From NCBI GenBank assembly GCA_019347585.1, contig JAHWLC010000079.1:1-5763 (forward strand): DNA of 5,763 nt, given 5' to 3'. Shown piece after piece: positions 1 through 5,763 of this stretch (positions within the stretch are counted from its first letter, which is position 1; each line of letters begins with the position of its first letter). The notes below the pieces were generated by a model. That model saw nothing but the letters and a program-made list of their open reading frames with translations. It ran no database searches and had not been told where the DNA came from. The position numbers were made by a program, and so were the translations under genes. The stretch is from Actinomycetota bacterium. GTDB lineage: Bacteria; Actinomycetota; Acidimicrobiia; Spongiisociales; ZC4RG35.

Positions 1-19
1 GATCGTCACCCTCGACTGA
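1..19 (+). CDS. Possible 3' tail of a convergent plus-strand gene
   Basis: From base 2 the plus strand reads ATC GTC ACC CTC GAC TGA, giving a C-terminus IVTLD followed by a stop at 17-19. The codons end in C, as expected for a coding frame in this GC-rich genome, and a hairpin follows a few bases later. Five codons are too few to name a product or to prove coding. It may equally be chance. Confidence 0.25.
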
Positions 20-27
20 GAGCCGGG

Positions 28-57
28 GGCCCGACCAAGCAAGGCCGGAGTCGGGCC
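28..57. terminator. Candidate bidirectional hairpin terminator
   Basis: A perfect 8-bp inverted repeat is visible: GGCCCGAC at 28-35 and GTCGGGCC at 50-57, with a 14-nt loop. It lies 21 nt beyond the stop codon of the minus-strand kinase-like gene and just past a possible plus-strand stop at 19, which is where a shared terminator of convergent genes would be. Neither side has a T-run, so it is not a classical intrinsic terminator. U-poor hairpins are often proposed as terminators in high-GC actinobacteria, but that role is inferred here. Confidence 0.4.
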
Positions 58-78
58 AGCCTGCGGTTCACGACGACT

Positions 79-999
79 TCAGCCGGATCGCTCCAGGAAC
101 TCCTCGATCACCCTGGTGTGTTGGGCACGGGCCGTCTCCTCGTCGATGGATCGGCCCATGCCCGCCCACGCCGGGACCCATTTGGCGATGTCGGGCATGG
201 GGCGGCAGAGCCCGATGGCCTCCCATTGGGCGAGATTGGGCAGCGGATCTCCGGTGATGTCCCGATAGCTGTCGATGACACGGTCCGCCACCCGGTCCAT
301 GCCGAGATAGCGGATGTCGAGCGAGCAGTAGGCGACGTCCATCTCCCGGTCCCCCGTCGCCGGGGACTCCCAATCGATGACCGCGACCAGCTCGTCGTCT
401 CTCCACAGGGTGTTGCCCGGCCAGTAGTCCGTGTGGCTGAAGACGGGCTCGGTGTCGACCCGGTGTTGGAGGAGCTGGAAGTGACGGCGAAGCAGCTCCT
501 CGCCGAGGGGGTGCTCCAGGACCAGCTCCGGGCTCTCCTCGACCTTGCGCACTTCCTCGCCGACACCGGTGGGGAACAGGTCGAGATCGTCGCCATCGAT
601 GGTGATCCCGTGGATCCGGGCCAGGTTCGAGGCGAGCTGCTCCGCCCAATCGAACGGGTGGGACGGGGTGAGGTCGGGGGCGCCGTCCACGAAGGAGATG
701 ACGAGCGCCTGCTCCTCGAATACCCCTTCGGTGTCCTTCCAGATCAGGGCGGGCGCCGGAACGTTTGCCTTCTGCACCAACTCGAGGGCCCGCGCCTCCC
801 GGGCGGCGGCATCCTCGCCACGCTCGGCGTACCAGGGCCCGTAGCGACGCAGGACGTATCTCGTGGAGCCCTCGCTGAGGACGTCGGTGGTGCACCCCAG
901 CCCGCCCTCGATGCGGCGGGCGTGGGTCAACGAGCCGGCGCCGATCGCCTGACGCACGCGTTCCAGCTGGTGGTCGGTGGGGGGTGGGGCGTGGTGCAT
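79..999 (-). CDS. Phosphotransferase of the APH/choline-kinase-like family
   Basis: This 306-residue soluble protein has the small-molecule kinase fold of aminoglycoside phosphotransferases and choline kinases, which transfer a phosphate from ATP to a hydroxyl group. The catalytic loop HTDYWPGN spans residues 189-196: H189-x-D191-x4-N196, with D191 the likely base. The metal-binding Asp follows in VIDWE (D209). In the N-lobe, GGLGCTTDVL (32-41) matches the nucleotide loop, VLRRY (49-53) carries Arg where many kinases have Lys, and E68 in the following helix is its likely partner. There is no signal peptide or membrane segment. The ATG start lies 4 nt beyond the tmRNA CCA end, and the bases before it contain no Shine-Dalgarno sequence. 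A GTG at residue 15 is an alternative start with only a weak GGA upstream. The substrate is unknown, and the family motifs alone do not justify calling it a resistance gene. Confidence 0.85.
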   Translation of the reverse strand: MHHAPPPTDHQLERVRQAIGAGSLTHARRIEGGLGCTTDVLSEGSTRYVLRRYGPWYAERGEDAAAREARALELVQKANVPAPALIWKDTEGVFEEQALVISFVDGAPDLTPSHPFDWAEQLASNLARIHGITIDGDDLDLFPTGVGEEVRKVEESPELVLEHPLGEELLRRHFQLLQHRVDTEPVFSHTDYWPGNTLWRDDELVAVIDWESPATGDREMDVAYCSLDIRYLGMDRVADRVIDSYRDITGDPLPNLAQWEAIGLCRPMPDIAKWVPAWAGMGRSIDEETARAQHTRVIEEFLERSG

Positions 1000-1003
1000 C
1001 GTT

Positions 1004-1354
1004 TGGTGGAGGTGCGGGGAGTCGAACCCCGGTCCGTCAAGCCGTCAACGTTGGCATCTCCGAGCGCAGTCGTCAGCGAGCTTCGAGCGCAGAGACCCTG
1101 ACGACCAGTTTCCCTGCGTCTATCCGGAATTGTGCTTAGCCGCCCGATCCCGGAGCCCCGGGCGGAGCATCCCACATTGCGACGCCCGATCCCTACCGGG
1201 CGGGAGCCGGTCGGGCGGACGGGCTACTTAATTAGGCAGCCAGTGCGAAGTTGTCTTCGGCACTTGTTGTTTGTTCCGGTTTGTTGACGGGGCCCCGGAG
1301 ACCCCGGCTCGCTTCCAACGCCTCAACACTCGACGTCGAAACCGTTTCACCCCC
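1004..1354 (-). ncRNA. ssrA: Transfer-messenger RNA (tmRNA)
   Basis: tmRNA acts with SmpB to rescue ribosomes stalled on mRNAs lacking a stop codon and tags the unfinished protein for proteolysis. The 5' end reads GGGGGTGAAACGGTTTCGAC, the near-universal tmRNA start. The 3' end supplies the partner acceptor strand CACCTCC (1008-1014), discriminator A (1007) and an encoded CCA (1004-1006). All seven acceptor pairs form, one of them G-U. A 5-bp T stem (1015-1019 with 1027-1031) encloses a TTCGACT loop. The length of 351 nt is normal for a one-piece tmRNA. The tag frame begins at about nucleotide 94, close to position 90 in E. coli. GC-rich stretches on both sides of the tag frame fit the pseudoknot regions, although I did not fold them. 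The gene follows smpB after 131 nt on the same strand. The termini are set by pairing and should be accurate to a base. Confidence 0.97.
1232..1261 (-). other. tmRNA proteolysis-tag reading frame
   Basis: This short frame inside the tmRNA encodes AEDNFALAA followed by TAA. The resume codon is GCC (Ala, 1259-1261) and the stop is at 1232-1234, followed at once by further TAA and TAG triplets in another frame. The ending FALAA matches the (Y/F)ALAA degron recognised by ClpXP and related proteases. The resume codon is inferred from its position near nucleotide 94, from Ala being the usual first tag residue, and from an A four bases upstream as in E. coli. The tag is 9 residues, one shorter than E. 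coli ANDENYALAA. Confidence 0.88.
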
Positions 1355-1367
1355 GATTTTGGGTTGT

Positions 1368-1402
1368 GCGGTAAAGCTACCGCTCAGTTGTTACAACGAC
1401 AA
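1368..1402 (-). promoter_or_regulatory. Candidate ssrA promoter with embedded dyads
   Basis: On the minus strand, TTGTCG (1397-1402) lies 17 bp upstream of TAGCTT (1374-1379). These are fair matches to the sigma70-type -35 and -10 boxes. Transcription would start near 1366-1368, leaving a leader of about a dozen bases for RNase P to remove before the tmRNA 5' end at 1354. Two perfect inverted repeats overlap this promoter: GTTGT-N-ACAAC (1387-1397) in the spacer, and GCGGTA-N4-TACCGC (1368-1383) enclosing the -10 box. They could be operator half-sites, but neither matches a regulator I can name. Confidence 0.45.
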
Positions 1403-1418
1403 TCTCGATCCGCGCATT

Positions 1419-1490
1419 CCTAATGCATTGACCGCCGCCGTCTGCGTTCTTTAGGCGTTTCCCGCTGTATCCGGCGGCTACTGCATTAGG
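1419..1490 (-). repeat. Nested inverted repeat spanning the smpB stop codon
   Basis: CCTAATGCA at 1419-1427 is the exact reverse complement of TGCATTAGG at 1482-1490. Inside it, GCCGCCG (1434-1440) pairs exactly with CGGCGGC (1472-1478). Together they give a 9-bp and a 7-bp helix separated by a 6/3-nt internal loop, capped by a 31-nt loop. The outer arm contains the smpB stop codon. No T-run follows the downstream arm, so it is not a textbook terminator. It could act in 3'-end formation, mRNA stability or processing between smpB and ssrA. The role is inferred. Confidence 0.4.
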
Positions 1491-1953
1491 TTCGTCGTCG
1501 GCGCGCGGCCCGCTCCATTTCTCGGGTGTGCTCGCGGTCGCGGAGGGTTTGGCGTTTGTCGACTGTGGTCTTGCCCCGGGCCAGGGCCAGCTCTACCTTG
1601 GCCTTGCCGTCCCGGAAGTACACTTTGAGGGGGATGAGGGTCAAACCCTTCTCGGCGACCGATCCGGCGATCCGGTCGATCTCGCGCCGGTGCAGCAGCA
1701 GCTTGCGCTCCCGTTCCGGGTCGTGACCGCCCTCCCGGGCGAAATCGTATGGGCTGATGTGCGCCCCCACCAGGAAGGCCTCCCCGTGGCGGATGTCGGC
1801 GTAGGAGTCCTTGAGCTCCATCTTCCCCTCACGCAGCGACTTCACCTCGGAGCCGAGCAGCACCATGCCCGCCTCGAAAGTGTCCACCACCGCGTAGTTG
1901 CGCCGGGCGCGGCGGTTGGTGGCGACCACGCTGACCTGGCCATCGTCGGCCAT
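1486..1953 (-). CDS. smpB: SsrA-binding protein SmpB
   Basis: SmpB binds the tRNA-like end of tmRNA, delivers it to the stalled ribosome, and places its C-terminal tail in the empty mRNA channel. The 155-residue length is typical. The N-terminal NRRARRNY (13-20) and the LLGSEVKSLREGK block (32-44) are hallmark oligonucleotide-binding-fold motifs. They are followed by DSYADIRHGEAFLVGAHISPY and RKLLLHRREID, also strongly conserved. The tail GKTTVDKR (127-134) keeps the DKR triplet and ends in a very basic RRRRT, as expected for a segment that becomes ordered inside the ribosome. The usual GKK before DKR is GKT here. The ATG overlaps the ftsX stop by one base (TGATG), and no strong Shine-Dalgarno lies close upstream, so translation is probably coupled to ftsX. 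Its RNA partner ssrA lies immediately downstream. Confidence 0.97.
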   Translation of the reverse strand: MADDGQVSVVATNRRARRNYAVVDTFEAGMVLLGSEVKSLREGKMELKDSYADIRHGEAFLVGAHISPYDFAREGGHDPERERKLLLHRREIDRIAGSVAEKGLTLIPLKVYFRDGKAKVELALARGKTTVDKRQTLRDREHTREMERAARRRRT

Positions 1954-2876
1954 CAGAACCCGGTCGGAACCTCGGCGCCGCTGCTCTCCGCATCACGCAG
2001 GTAGCGGCTCAGGCCCAGCATCGACCCGATGATGCCGGCGACGGCGCCGAAGATGAGGAAGAGGACGCCCCAGCGGAAGAACCAGTCGTTGCCCACGTCC
2101 AGGCGGAACAGGGCGAACCCGCTGCCGGCCCGGGCCAGGTTGGTGGAGCCGAGCCAGACGGCGAACACCGCCAGAGCCGCTCCCACCACACCCTCGACCA
2201 TGCCCTCGAGCAGGAAGGGGACCCGGATGAACCAGTTGGATGCGCCCACCAGCTTCATGATGGAGACCTCGTCGCGGCGGGCGTAGATGGCGAGCCGGAT
2301 CGTGTTGGCGATGAGCACCACCGCAGCCAGTCCGAGGACGACTGCCATGCCGAGCCCGAGCACGTTGAGGACCGAGGACAGGTTCTGAAGCTGCTCGATG
2401 GAGTCGGCAGCCGTGGTCACCTCTCTCACCACCAGCACGTTCTGCTGCAGCCTCGATTTGATGGCCGCATGGGTGTCGATGTCCACCAGTTCGATCCGGA
2501 TCGAGGCGGGGAGCACGTTGGGATCGATGTCCAACAGCTCCTCCTGACTGGCGAAGAGCTCCTGGTACTCCAGCCAGGCCCCGGTCTTGTCCACGTAGCG
2601 GGCTTCTTCGACCTCTTCCCATGACCTGACCTCGGCGAGCAGCGCCTCGTGGGCATCCACGGGCACGCCGTCGACACCGGGGTCCTTGAGGAAGGAGATG
2701 ACATGCACCCCCTCCTGCCAGGCCAGGGTGTTGATGCGGAGGATCTCGTTGACCACGAGGGCGCCGAAGGCGAGCGACAGGGAGATGAAGACGGCGAGCA
2801 CCGCCCCGGCCACGATCAGCGCGTTGCGCCGCAGGGAGAGCAGGGCCTCTTTGACCAGGAAGAGGAACCTGCTCAC
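1953..2876 (-). CDS. ftsX: Cell-division protein FtsX
   Basis: FtsX is the membrane subunit of the FtsEX complex, which looks like an ABC transporter but passes ATP-driven conformational changes to peptidoglycan hydrolases at the division site. The 307-residue protein has the expected layout: a short cytoplasmic N-terminus, TM1 at about 19-42, an extracytoplasmic domain at about 43-165, then TM2 (about 167-198), TM3 (about 219-244) and TM4 (about 266-290). The loop YARRDEVSIMKLVGAS (198-213) is the conserved cytoplasmic coupling segment. The start is the GTG at 2874-2876, which overlaps the ftsE stop by 4 nt (GTGA) and has a good ribosome-binding site. The same frame stays open far upstream but that part only shadows ftsE. 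In mycobacteria the outer domain contacts the hydrolase RipC; the partner here is not visible. Confidence 0.96.
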   Translation of the reverse strand: MSRFLFLVKEALLSLRRNALIVAGAVLAVFISLSLAFGALVVNEILRINTLAWQEGVHVISFLKDPGVDGVPVDAHEALLAEVRSWEEVEEARYVDKTGAWLEYQELFASQEELLDIDPNVLPASIRIELVDIDTHAAIKSRLQQNVLVVREVTTAADSIEQLQNLSSVLNVLGLGMAVVLGLAAVVLIANTIRLAIYARRDEVSIMKLVGASNWFIRVPFLLEGMVEGVVGAALAVFAVWLGSTNLARAGSGFALFRLDVGNDWFFRWGVLFLIFGAVAGIIGSMLGLSRYLRDAESSGAEVPTGF

Positions 2877-3562
2877 TTCAGGGCGCCCTCGTAGCGACCG
2901 GTCTCCTCGTCCCTGGTCACCTTGCCGTGCTCGAGCGCGACGACGCGGCGCTTCATGGCGTCCACGATGGCGTGGTCGTGGGTGGCCATCACCACGGTGG
3001 TCCCGGTGCGGTTGATCCGGTCGAGCAGCTTCATCAGACCCACCGAGGTCTTCGGATCGAGATTCCCGGTGGGCTCGTCGCAGAGCATGATCGGAGGGCG
3101 GTTGACGAACGAGCGCGCCACTGAGACCCGCTGCTGCTCGCCACCGGAGAGCTGGCGCGGGTACCGGGCCCCCTTGTCGGCGAGACCGACCAGATCGAGC
3201 ACCTGCTCCACCTGGTCCGTGATCACCGAGGGGGGACGGCCCAGCACCTCGAGGGCGAAGGCGACGTTCTCCGCCACCGTCTTGTTGGGCAGGAGCTTGT
3301 AGTCCTGGAAGACGACGCCCACCGACCGGCGCAGGTAGGGGATCTTCCATCGGGGCAGGGTGGTGATGTCCTTGCCCGCCACCCAGATCTTGCCCCGGGT
3401 GACCGGCTCCTCACGGAGCATGAGCCGGATGAGCGTCGACTTGCCCGAACCGGAGGCGCCCACGAGGAAGACGAACTCCCCCTTGCTGATGTCGAGGGAG
3501 ACGTCGTAGGCGGCGACGGTGCCGCCTTCGTAGACCTTGGTGACGTTTTCGAGTCGAATCAT
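2873..3562 (-). CDS. ftsE: Cell-division ATP-binding protein FtsE
   Basis: FtsE is the cytoplasmic ATPase of FtsEX and powers the signal that FtsX carries across the membrane. The 229-residue length matches the family. All ABC motifs are intact: Walker A GASGSGKST (35-43), Q-loop Q86 in VVFQDYKLLP, signature LSGGEQQRV (138-146), Walker B IMLCDEP (158-164) with catalytic E163, D-loop GNLD (166-169) and H-loop H195 in ATHD. The FQDYKLLPNKTVAENVAFAL block is more specific to FtsE than to generic exporters. The ATG gives the canonical MIRLENVTKVYEGG start, but no Shine-Dalgarno precedes it; instead an 11-bp dyad occupies that position. The stop overlaps the ftsX GTG, so the two subunits are translationally coupled, which fits a fixed stoichiometry. 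Confidence 0.97.
   Translation of the reverse strand: MIRLENVTKVYEGGTVAAYDVSLDISKGEFVFLVGASGSGKSTLIRLMLREEPVTRGKIWVAGKDITTLPRWKIPYLRRSVGVVFQDYKLLPNKTVAENVAFALEVLGRPPSVITDQVEQVLDLVGLADKGARYPRQLSGGEQQRVSVARSFVNRPPIMLCDEPTGNLDPKTSVGLMKLLDRINRTGTTVVMATHDHAIVDAMKRRVVALEHGKVTRDEETGRYEGALK
2886..2890 (-). promoter_or_regulatory. ftsX ribosome-binding site
   Basis: GAGGG on the minus strand lies 9 nt upstream of the GTG at 2874-2876, inside the last codons of ftsE. It supports this GTG as the ftsX start over any codon farther upstream in the same open frame. Confidence 0.7.
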
Positions 3563-3636
3563 TCGATCATCGAGAGGTAACGCAGGGACATTGCAATGAT
3601 CTGCGGGACCTCATCACGGTAACCGCCGAACGGCGT
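3563..3636 (-). other. prfB-ftsE intergenic spacer with short dyads
   Basis: This is the only real gap inside the gene run from secA to smpB. Reading toward ftsE it holds a small hairpin right after the prfB stop (CGCCG at 3624-3628 with CGGCG at 3631-3635, realistically 4 bp with a 4-nt loop), a perfect 10-bp palindrome CATTGCAATG (3589-3598), and a perfect 11-bp dyad TCGAT-N-ATCGA (3563-3573) touching the ftsE ATG. I found no convincing -35/-10 pair. A separate ftsE promoter is possible but not shown. Confidence 0.4.
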
Positions 3637-4764
3637 TTAGCCGGAATCTCCACTGGATTCGTGCCGGGACCGGCGCCACCTCAGGTAGGCCTCGACGAAT
3701 CCGGAGAGGTCGCCGTCGAGCACCCCCTGCACGTTGCCCACCTCGTGATCGGTGCGCAGGTCCTTGACCATCTGATAGGGCTGGAGCACATAGCTGCGCA
3801 CCTGGCGACCCCAGGCGGCCTCCCCCTGCTCGCCCCTGATCTCGTCGAGATGAGCCTCCCGATCGAGGCGGGCCCGCTCAGCGAGCTTGGCCTTGAGCAT
3901 CGCCATCGCCCGATTCTTGTTCTGCAGCTGGGACCGCTCGTTCTGGCACTGGACGACGATCCCGGTGGGGAGATGGGTGATGCGGACCGCCGAGTCGGTG
4001 GTGTTGACGTGCTGTCCCCCGGCCCCCTGGCTGCGGTAGGTGTCGATCCTCAACTCCTCCTCGTCGATATCGACGTCGGCCTCGTCGCCGAGGTCGGGGA
4101 CGACGTCGACGCCGGCGAAGCTGGTGTGCCGGCGGGAGTTGGCGTCGAAGGGGCTGATCCTGACCAGCCGGTGCACCCCCCGCTCCGACTCCAGGTTCCC
4201 GTAGGCGCGGTCGCCCTTGACGGTCATGGTCACCGACTTGAGCCCGGCCTCGTCGCCTTCGGTGACCTCCTCCACGGTGACCACGAAGCCCCGGTCGGCG
4301 AGGAACCGCTGGTACATGCGGGCCATCATCTCTGCCCAATCCTGGGCGTCCACTCCCCCGGCTCCGGCGTGGACGCTGAGGATCGCGTCGGCCTCGTCGT
4401 ACTCGTCGAAGAAGAGAGACTCCAGCTCCAGCTCGTCGAAGGTCTTCGCCGCCTGCTCCAGCATCCCGATCGCCTCTTTACGGGACTCCTCGTCGCCGGC
4501 CTCGGCGGCCAGCTCGAGCAGGACCTCGGCATCGTCGATCTGAGAGGCGAGACCGTCGACCTTGGCGAACAGCCCCTCGTAGCGAGCCAGACGCCGGCCC
4601 ACCACCCGGGCCTGGTCGGGATCGTCCCAGAGGTCGGGTGAGGAGGCCTGCTCCCTGAGCTCGGCGAGGTCCCTCTCCTTGCCCTCCATGTCGAGGAACT
4701 GGCGTGCCTCGCTCAGCCGCTTGCGCAGCTCGGCCACCGCCGCTGCAGGATCACTGATCTCCAT
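3637..4764 (-). CDS. prfB: Peptide chain release factor 2
   Basis: RF2 recognises UGA and UAA stop codons in the ribosomal A site and triggers hydrolysis of the finished peptide. The 375-residue protein carries the RF2-specific anticodon-like tripeptide SPF (204-206, in RISPFDANSRRHTSF) rather than the PxT of RF1. The universal catalytic GGQ is at 249-251 (QGAGGQHVN). These positions are one residue off E. coli RF2. The N-terminus before about residue 110 is the helical domain. At the place where many bacteria have an in-frame UGA and a +1 shift, this gene reads CTC GAC (L24-D25) without interruption, so frameshift autoregulation is absent. The ATG start lies 12 nt after the secA stop, suggesting co-transcription; only a weak GCGAG precedes it. 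Confidence 0.97.
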   Translation of the reverse strand: MEISDPAAAVAELRKRLSEARQFLDMEGKERDLAELREQASSPDLWDDPDQARVVGRRLARYEGLFAKVDGLASQIDDAEVLLELAAEAGDEESRKEAIGMLEQAAKTFDELELESLFFDEYDEADAILSVHAGAGGVDAQDWAEMMARMYQRFLADRGFVVTVEEVTEGDEAGLKSVTMTVKGDRAYGNLESERGVHRLVRISPFDANSRRHTSFAGVDVVPDLGDEADVDIDEEELRIDTYRSQGAGGQHVNTTDSAVRITHLPTGIVVQCQNERSQLQNKNRAMAMLKAKLAERARLDREAHLDEIRGEQGEAAWGRQVRSYVLQPYQMVKDLRTDHEVGNVQGVLDGDLSGFVEAYLRWRRSRHESSGDSG

Positions 4765-4776
4765 GTCGGCTCGCAG

Positions 4777-5763
4777 TCAAGCGGCGGCGCCGTGGCAGCG
4801 CTTGAACTTCTTGCCGCTGCCACAGGGGCAGGGATCGTTGCGCCCTACCTTGTCAGAGGTCACCGGCTGCTTGGGGCCGGTGCTCCCCGCGGGGGCGGCC
4901 TCGACTCGGCTGGGCTGTGACTTGGGCTGGGCCACCTCGACGTGGAACAGGTAGCGCACGGTGTCCCGCTTCACCGCGTCGACCAGCTCGGTGAACATCT
5001 CGTATCCCTCTCGCTGGTACTCGGTCAGAGGGTCGCGCTGGCCCATGGCGCGGAGCCCGATCCCGGCCCGGAGGTAGTCCATCTCCGACAGGTGCTCCCG
5101 CCATTTGTTGTCGATCACGGAGAGCATCACCGACTTCTCCACCTGGCGGAGCGTGTCGGAGCCCAGCTCCTCCTCCCGCTCGGCGTAGCGGGCCAGGGCC
5201 TCGTCGACTGCGAAGTCGACGACGTCGTCGATGTCGTAGGAGCCCTCGAATTTGGAGACGTCGATCTTGGTGGGATAGAACAGCTCCAGCTCCCGCTTCA
5301 GGCCGTCCCAGTCCCAGTCGCTCCGACTCGTCTCCAGGGCGAAAGCGGTCTCCACGGTGCCGGCGACGGCGTCGGCGATCCAGTCATCCACCAGTTCACG
5401 GCTCCCCGCGGTGTCCTCGAGGATCGACTTGCGCCAGCGGTAGACGCTCTCCCGCTGGGTGTTCATCACCTCGTCGTACTTGAGCACGTTCTTGCGGATC
5501 TCGAAGTTCTGCGACTCGACCTGCCGCTGCGCCCGTTCTATCGACTTCGACACCATCTTGGCCTCGATGGGCTGGTCCTCGGGGAGCCGCAGGCGTTCCA
5601 TGATCCCGGCCACCCACTCACCCTGAAAGCGCCGCATCAGCTCATCCTCCAGGGAGAGGTAGAACCGGCTCTCGCCGGGGTCGCCCTGCCGTCCCGAGCG
5701 GCCACGAAGCTGGTTGTCGATGCGCCGCGATTCGTGGCGCTCCGTGCCCACCACGTAGAGACC
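4777..5763 (-). CDS. secA: Preprotein translocase ATPase SecA, C-terminal part
   Basis: SecA is the motor that drives unfolded preproteins through the SecYEG channel. Only the last 328 residues are in the window; the gene continues past the right edge. The visible part begins in the second helicase-like domain with [14 protein letters not shown] and the motif VI stretch [13 protein letters not shown] (fragment residues 18-30), whose arginines sense ATP. Next comes the helical scaffold ([26 protein letters not shown]), then the wing/scaffold block with [21 protein letters not shown] and [15 protein letters not shown] Ser/Pro-rich linker leads to the zinc-binding SEC-C tail, which in E. coli contacts SecB and lipids. 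The stop is 12 nt before prfB. Confidence 0.97.
   Translation of the reverse strand, partial: GLYVVGTERHESRRIDNQLRGRSGRQGDPGESRFYLSLEDELMRRFQGEWVAGIMERLRLPEDQPIEAKMVSKSIERAQRQVESQNFEIRKNVLKYDEVMNTQRESVYRWRKSILEDTAGSRELVDDWIADAVAGTVETAFALETSRSDWDWDGLKRELELFYPTKIDVSKFEGSYDIDDVVDFAVDEALARYAEREEELGSDTLRQVEKSVMLSVIDNKWREHLSEMDYLRAGIGLRAMGQRDPLTEYQREGYEMFTELVDAVKRDTVRYLFHVEVAQPKSQPSRVEAAPAGSTGPKQPVTSDKVGRNDPCPCGSGKKFKRCHGAAA
4792..4830 (-). other. SecA zinc-binding SEC-C motif
   Basis: The codons encode [13 protein letters not shown], a complete C-x-C-x8-C-H zinc ligand set at the extreme C-terminus of SecA. All four ligands are present, so the tail should bind zinc. Some SecA proteins lack it. 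Confidence 0.93.

Noticed and set aside
79..999. Antibiotic-resistance aminoglycoside kinase
   Set aside because: The family motifs are shared by many metabolic kinases. Nothing nearby suggests a resistance island or mobile element, so the substrate is left open.
1004..1031. An ordinary tRNA 3' half (TTCGACT loop and CCA)
   Set aside because: No D arm or anticodon arm lies next to it. Its acceptor partner is 340 nt away at the tmRNA 5' end, so it is the tRNA-like domain of tmRNA.
118..1101. Long 327-codon open frame on the plus strand
   Set aside because: It lies opposite the phosphotransferase gene, whose catalytic motifs are clear, and runs into the tmRNA. It shows no recognisable motif and is the usual antisense shadow in GC-rich DNA.
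1251..1454. 67-codon plus-strand open frame across the tmRNA 5' half and its upstream spacer
   Set aside because: It is antisense to a confidently identified tmRNA and its promoter, and shows no similarity to a protein I know.
2877..3350. Upstream extension of the ftsX frame, which would give a 465-residue protein
   Set aside because: The extension is the alternate frame of ftsE and has Arg/Gly/Pro-rich shadow composition. The GTG at 2876 has a ribosome-binding site, overlaps the ftsE stop and gives a normal FtsX length.
3661..4641. 326-codon open frame on the plus strand
   Set aside because: It is antisense to prfB, whose SPF and GGQ motifs are intact. The Val/Leu/Gly/Asp-rich product is a typical high-GC shadow.

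Overview
The window is high-GC bacterial chromosome. The arrangement ftsE-ftsX-smpB-ssrA directly downstream of prfB is the layout typical of Actinomycetota, and the prfB gene lacks the programmed frameshift, which I recall as usual there. I therefore infer an actinobacterial lineage, probably one outside the well-studied genera because secA also sits directly upstream of prfB. The sequence alone does not fix the genus.

Almost everything is encoded on the minus strand, so the biological reading order runs from high to low coordinates. It starts with the 3' part of secA (5763-4777, truncated by the window edge). A 12-nt gap separates it from prfB (release factor 2, 4764-3637). A 74-nt spacer containing two short dyads follows. 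Next is the tightly coupled run ftsE (3562-2873), ftsX (2876-1953, GTG start, 4-nt overlap) and smpB (1953-1486, 1-nt overlap). A 131-nt spacer holds a plausible promoter and several inverted repeats, and then comes ssrA, the tmRNA (1354-1004, with an encoded CCA end and tag AEDNFALAA). Only 4 nt past the tmRNA CCA end, an aminoglycoside-phosphotransferase/choline-kinase-like gene begins (999-79). At the far left edge are a possible tail of a convergent plus-strand gene and a hairpin that could terminate both convergent transcription units.

Functionally the cluster joins protein export (SecA), stop-codon recognition (RF2), the FtsEX ABC-type complex that controls cell-wall hydrolysis at division, and trans-translation (SmpB with tmRNA), which frees ribosomes stalled without a usable stop codon. 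The kinase-like gene is the accessory element and its substrate cannot be read from the sequence.

I see no mobile element, CRISPR array or clearly novel multi-gene system. The features most worth a second look are the tmRNA-kinase junction, the nested inverted repeat spanning the smpB stop codon, and the dyads around the ssrA promoter and the ftsE start.
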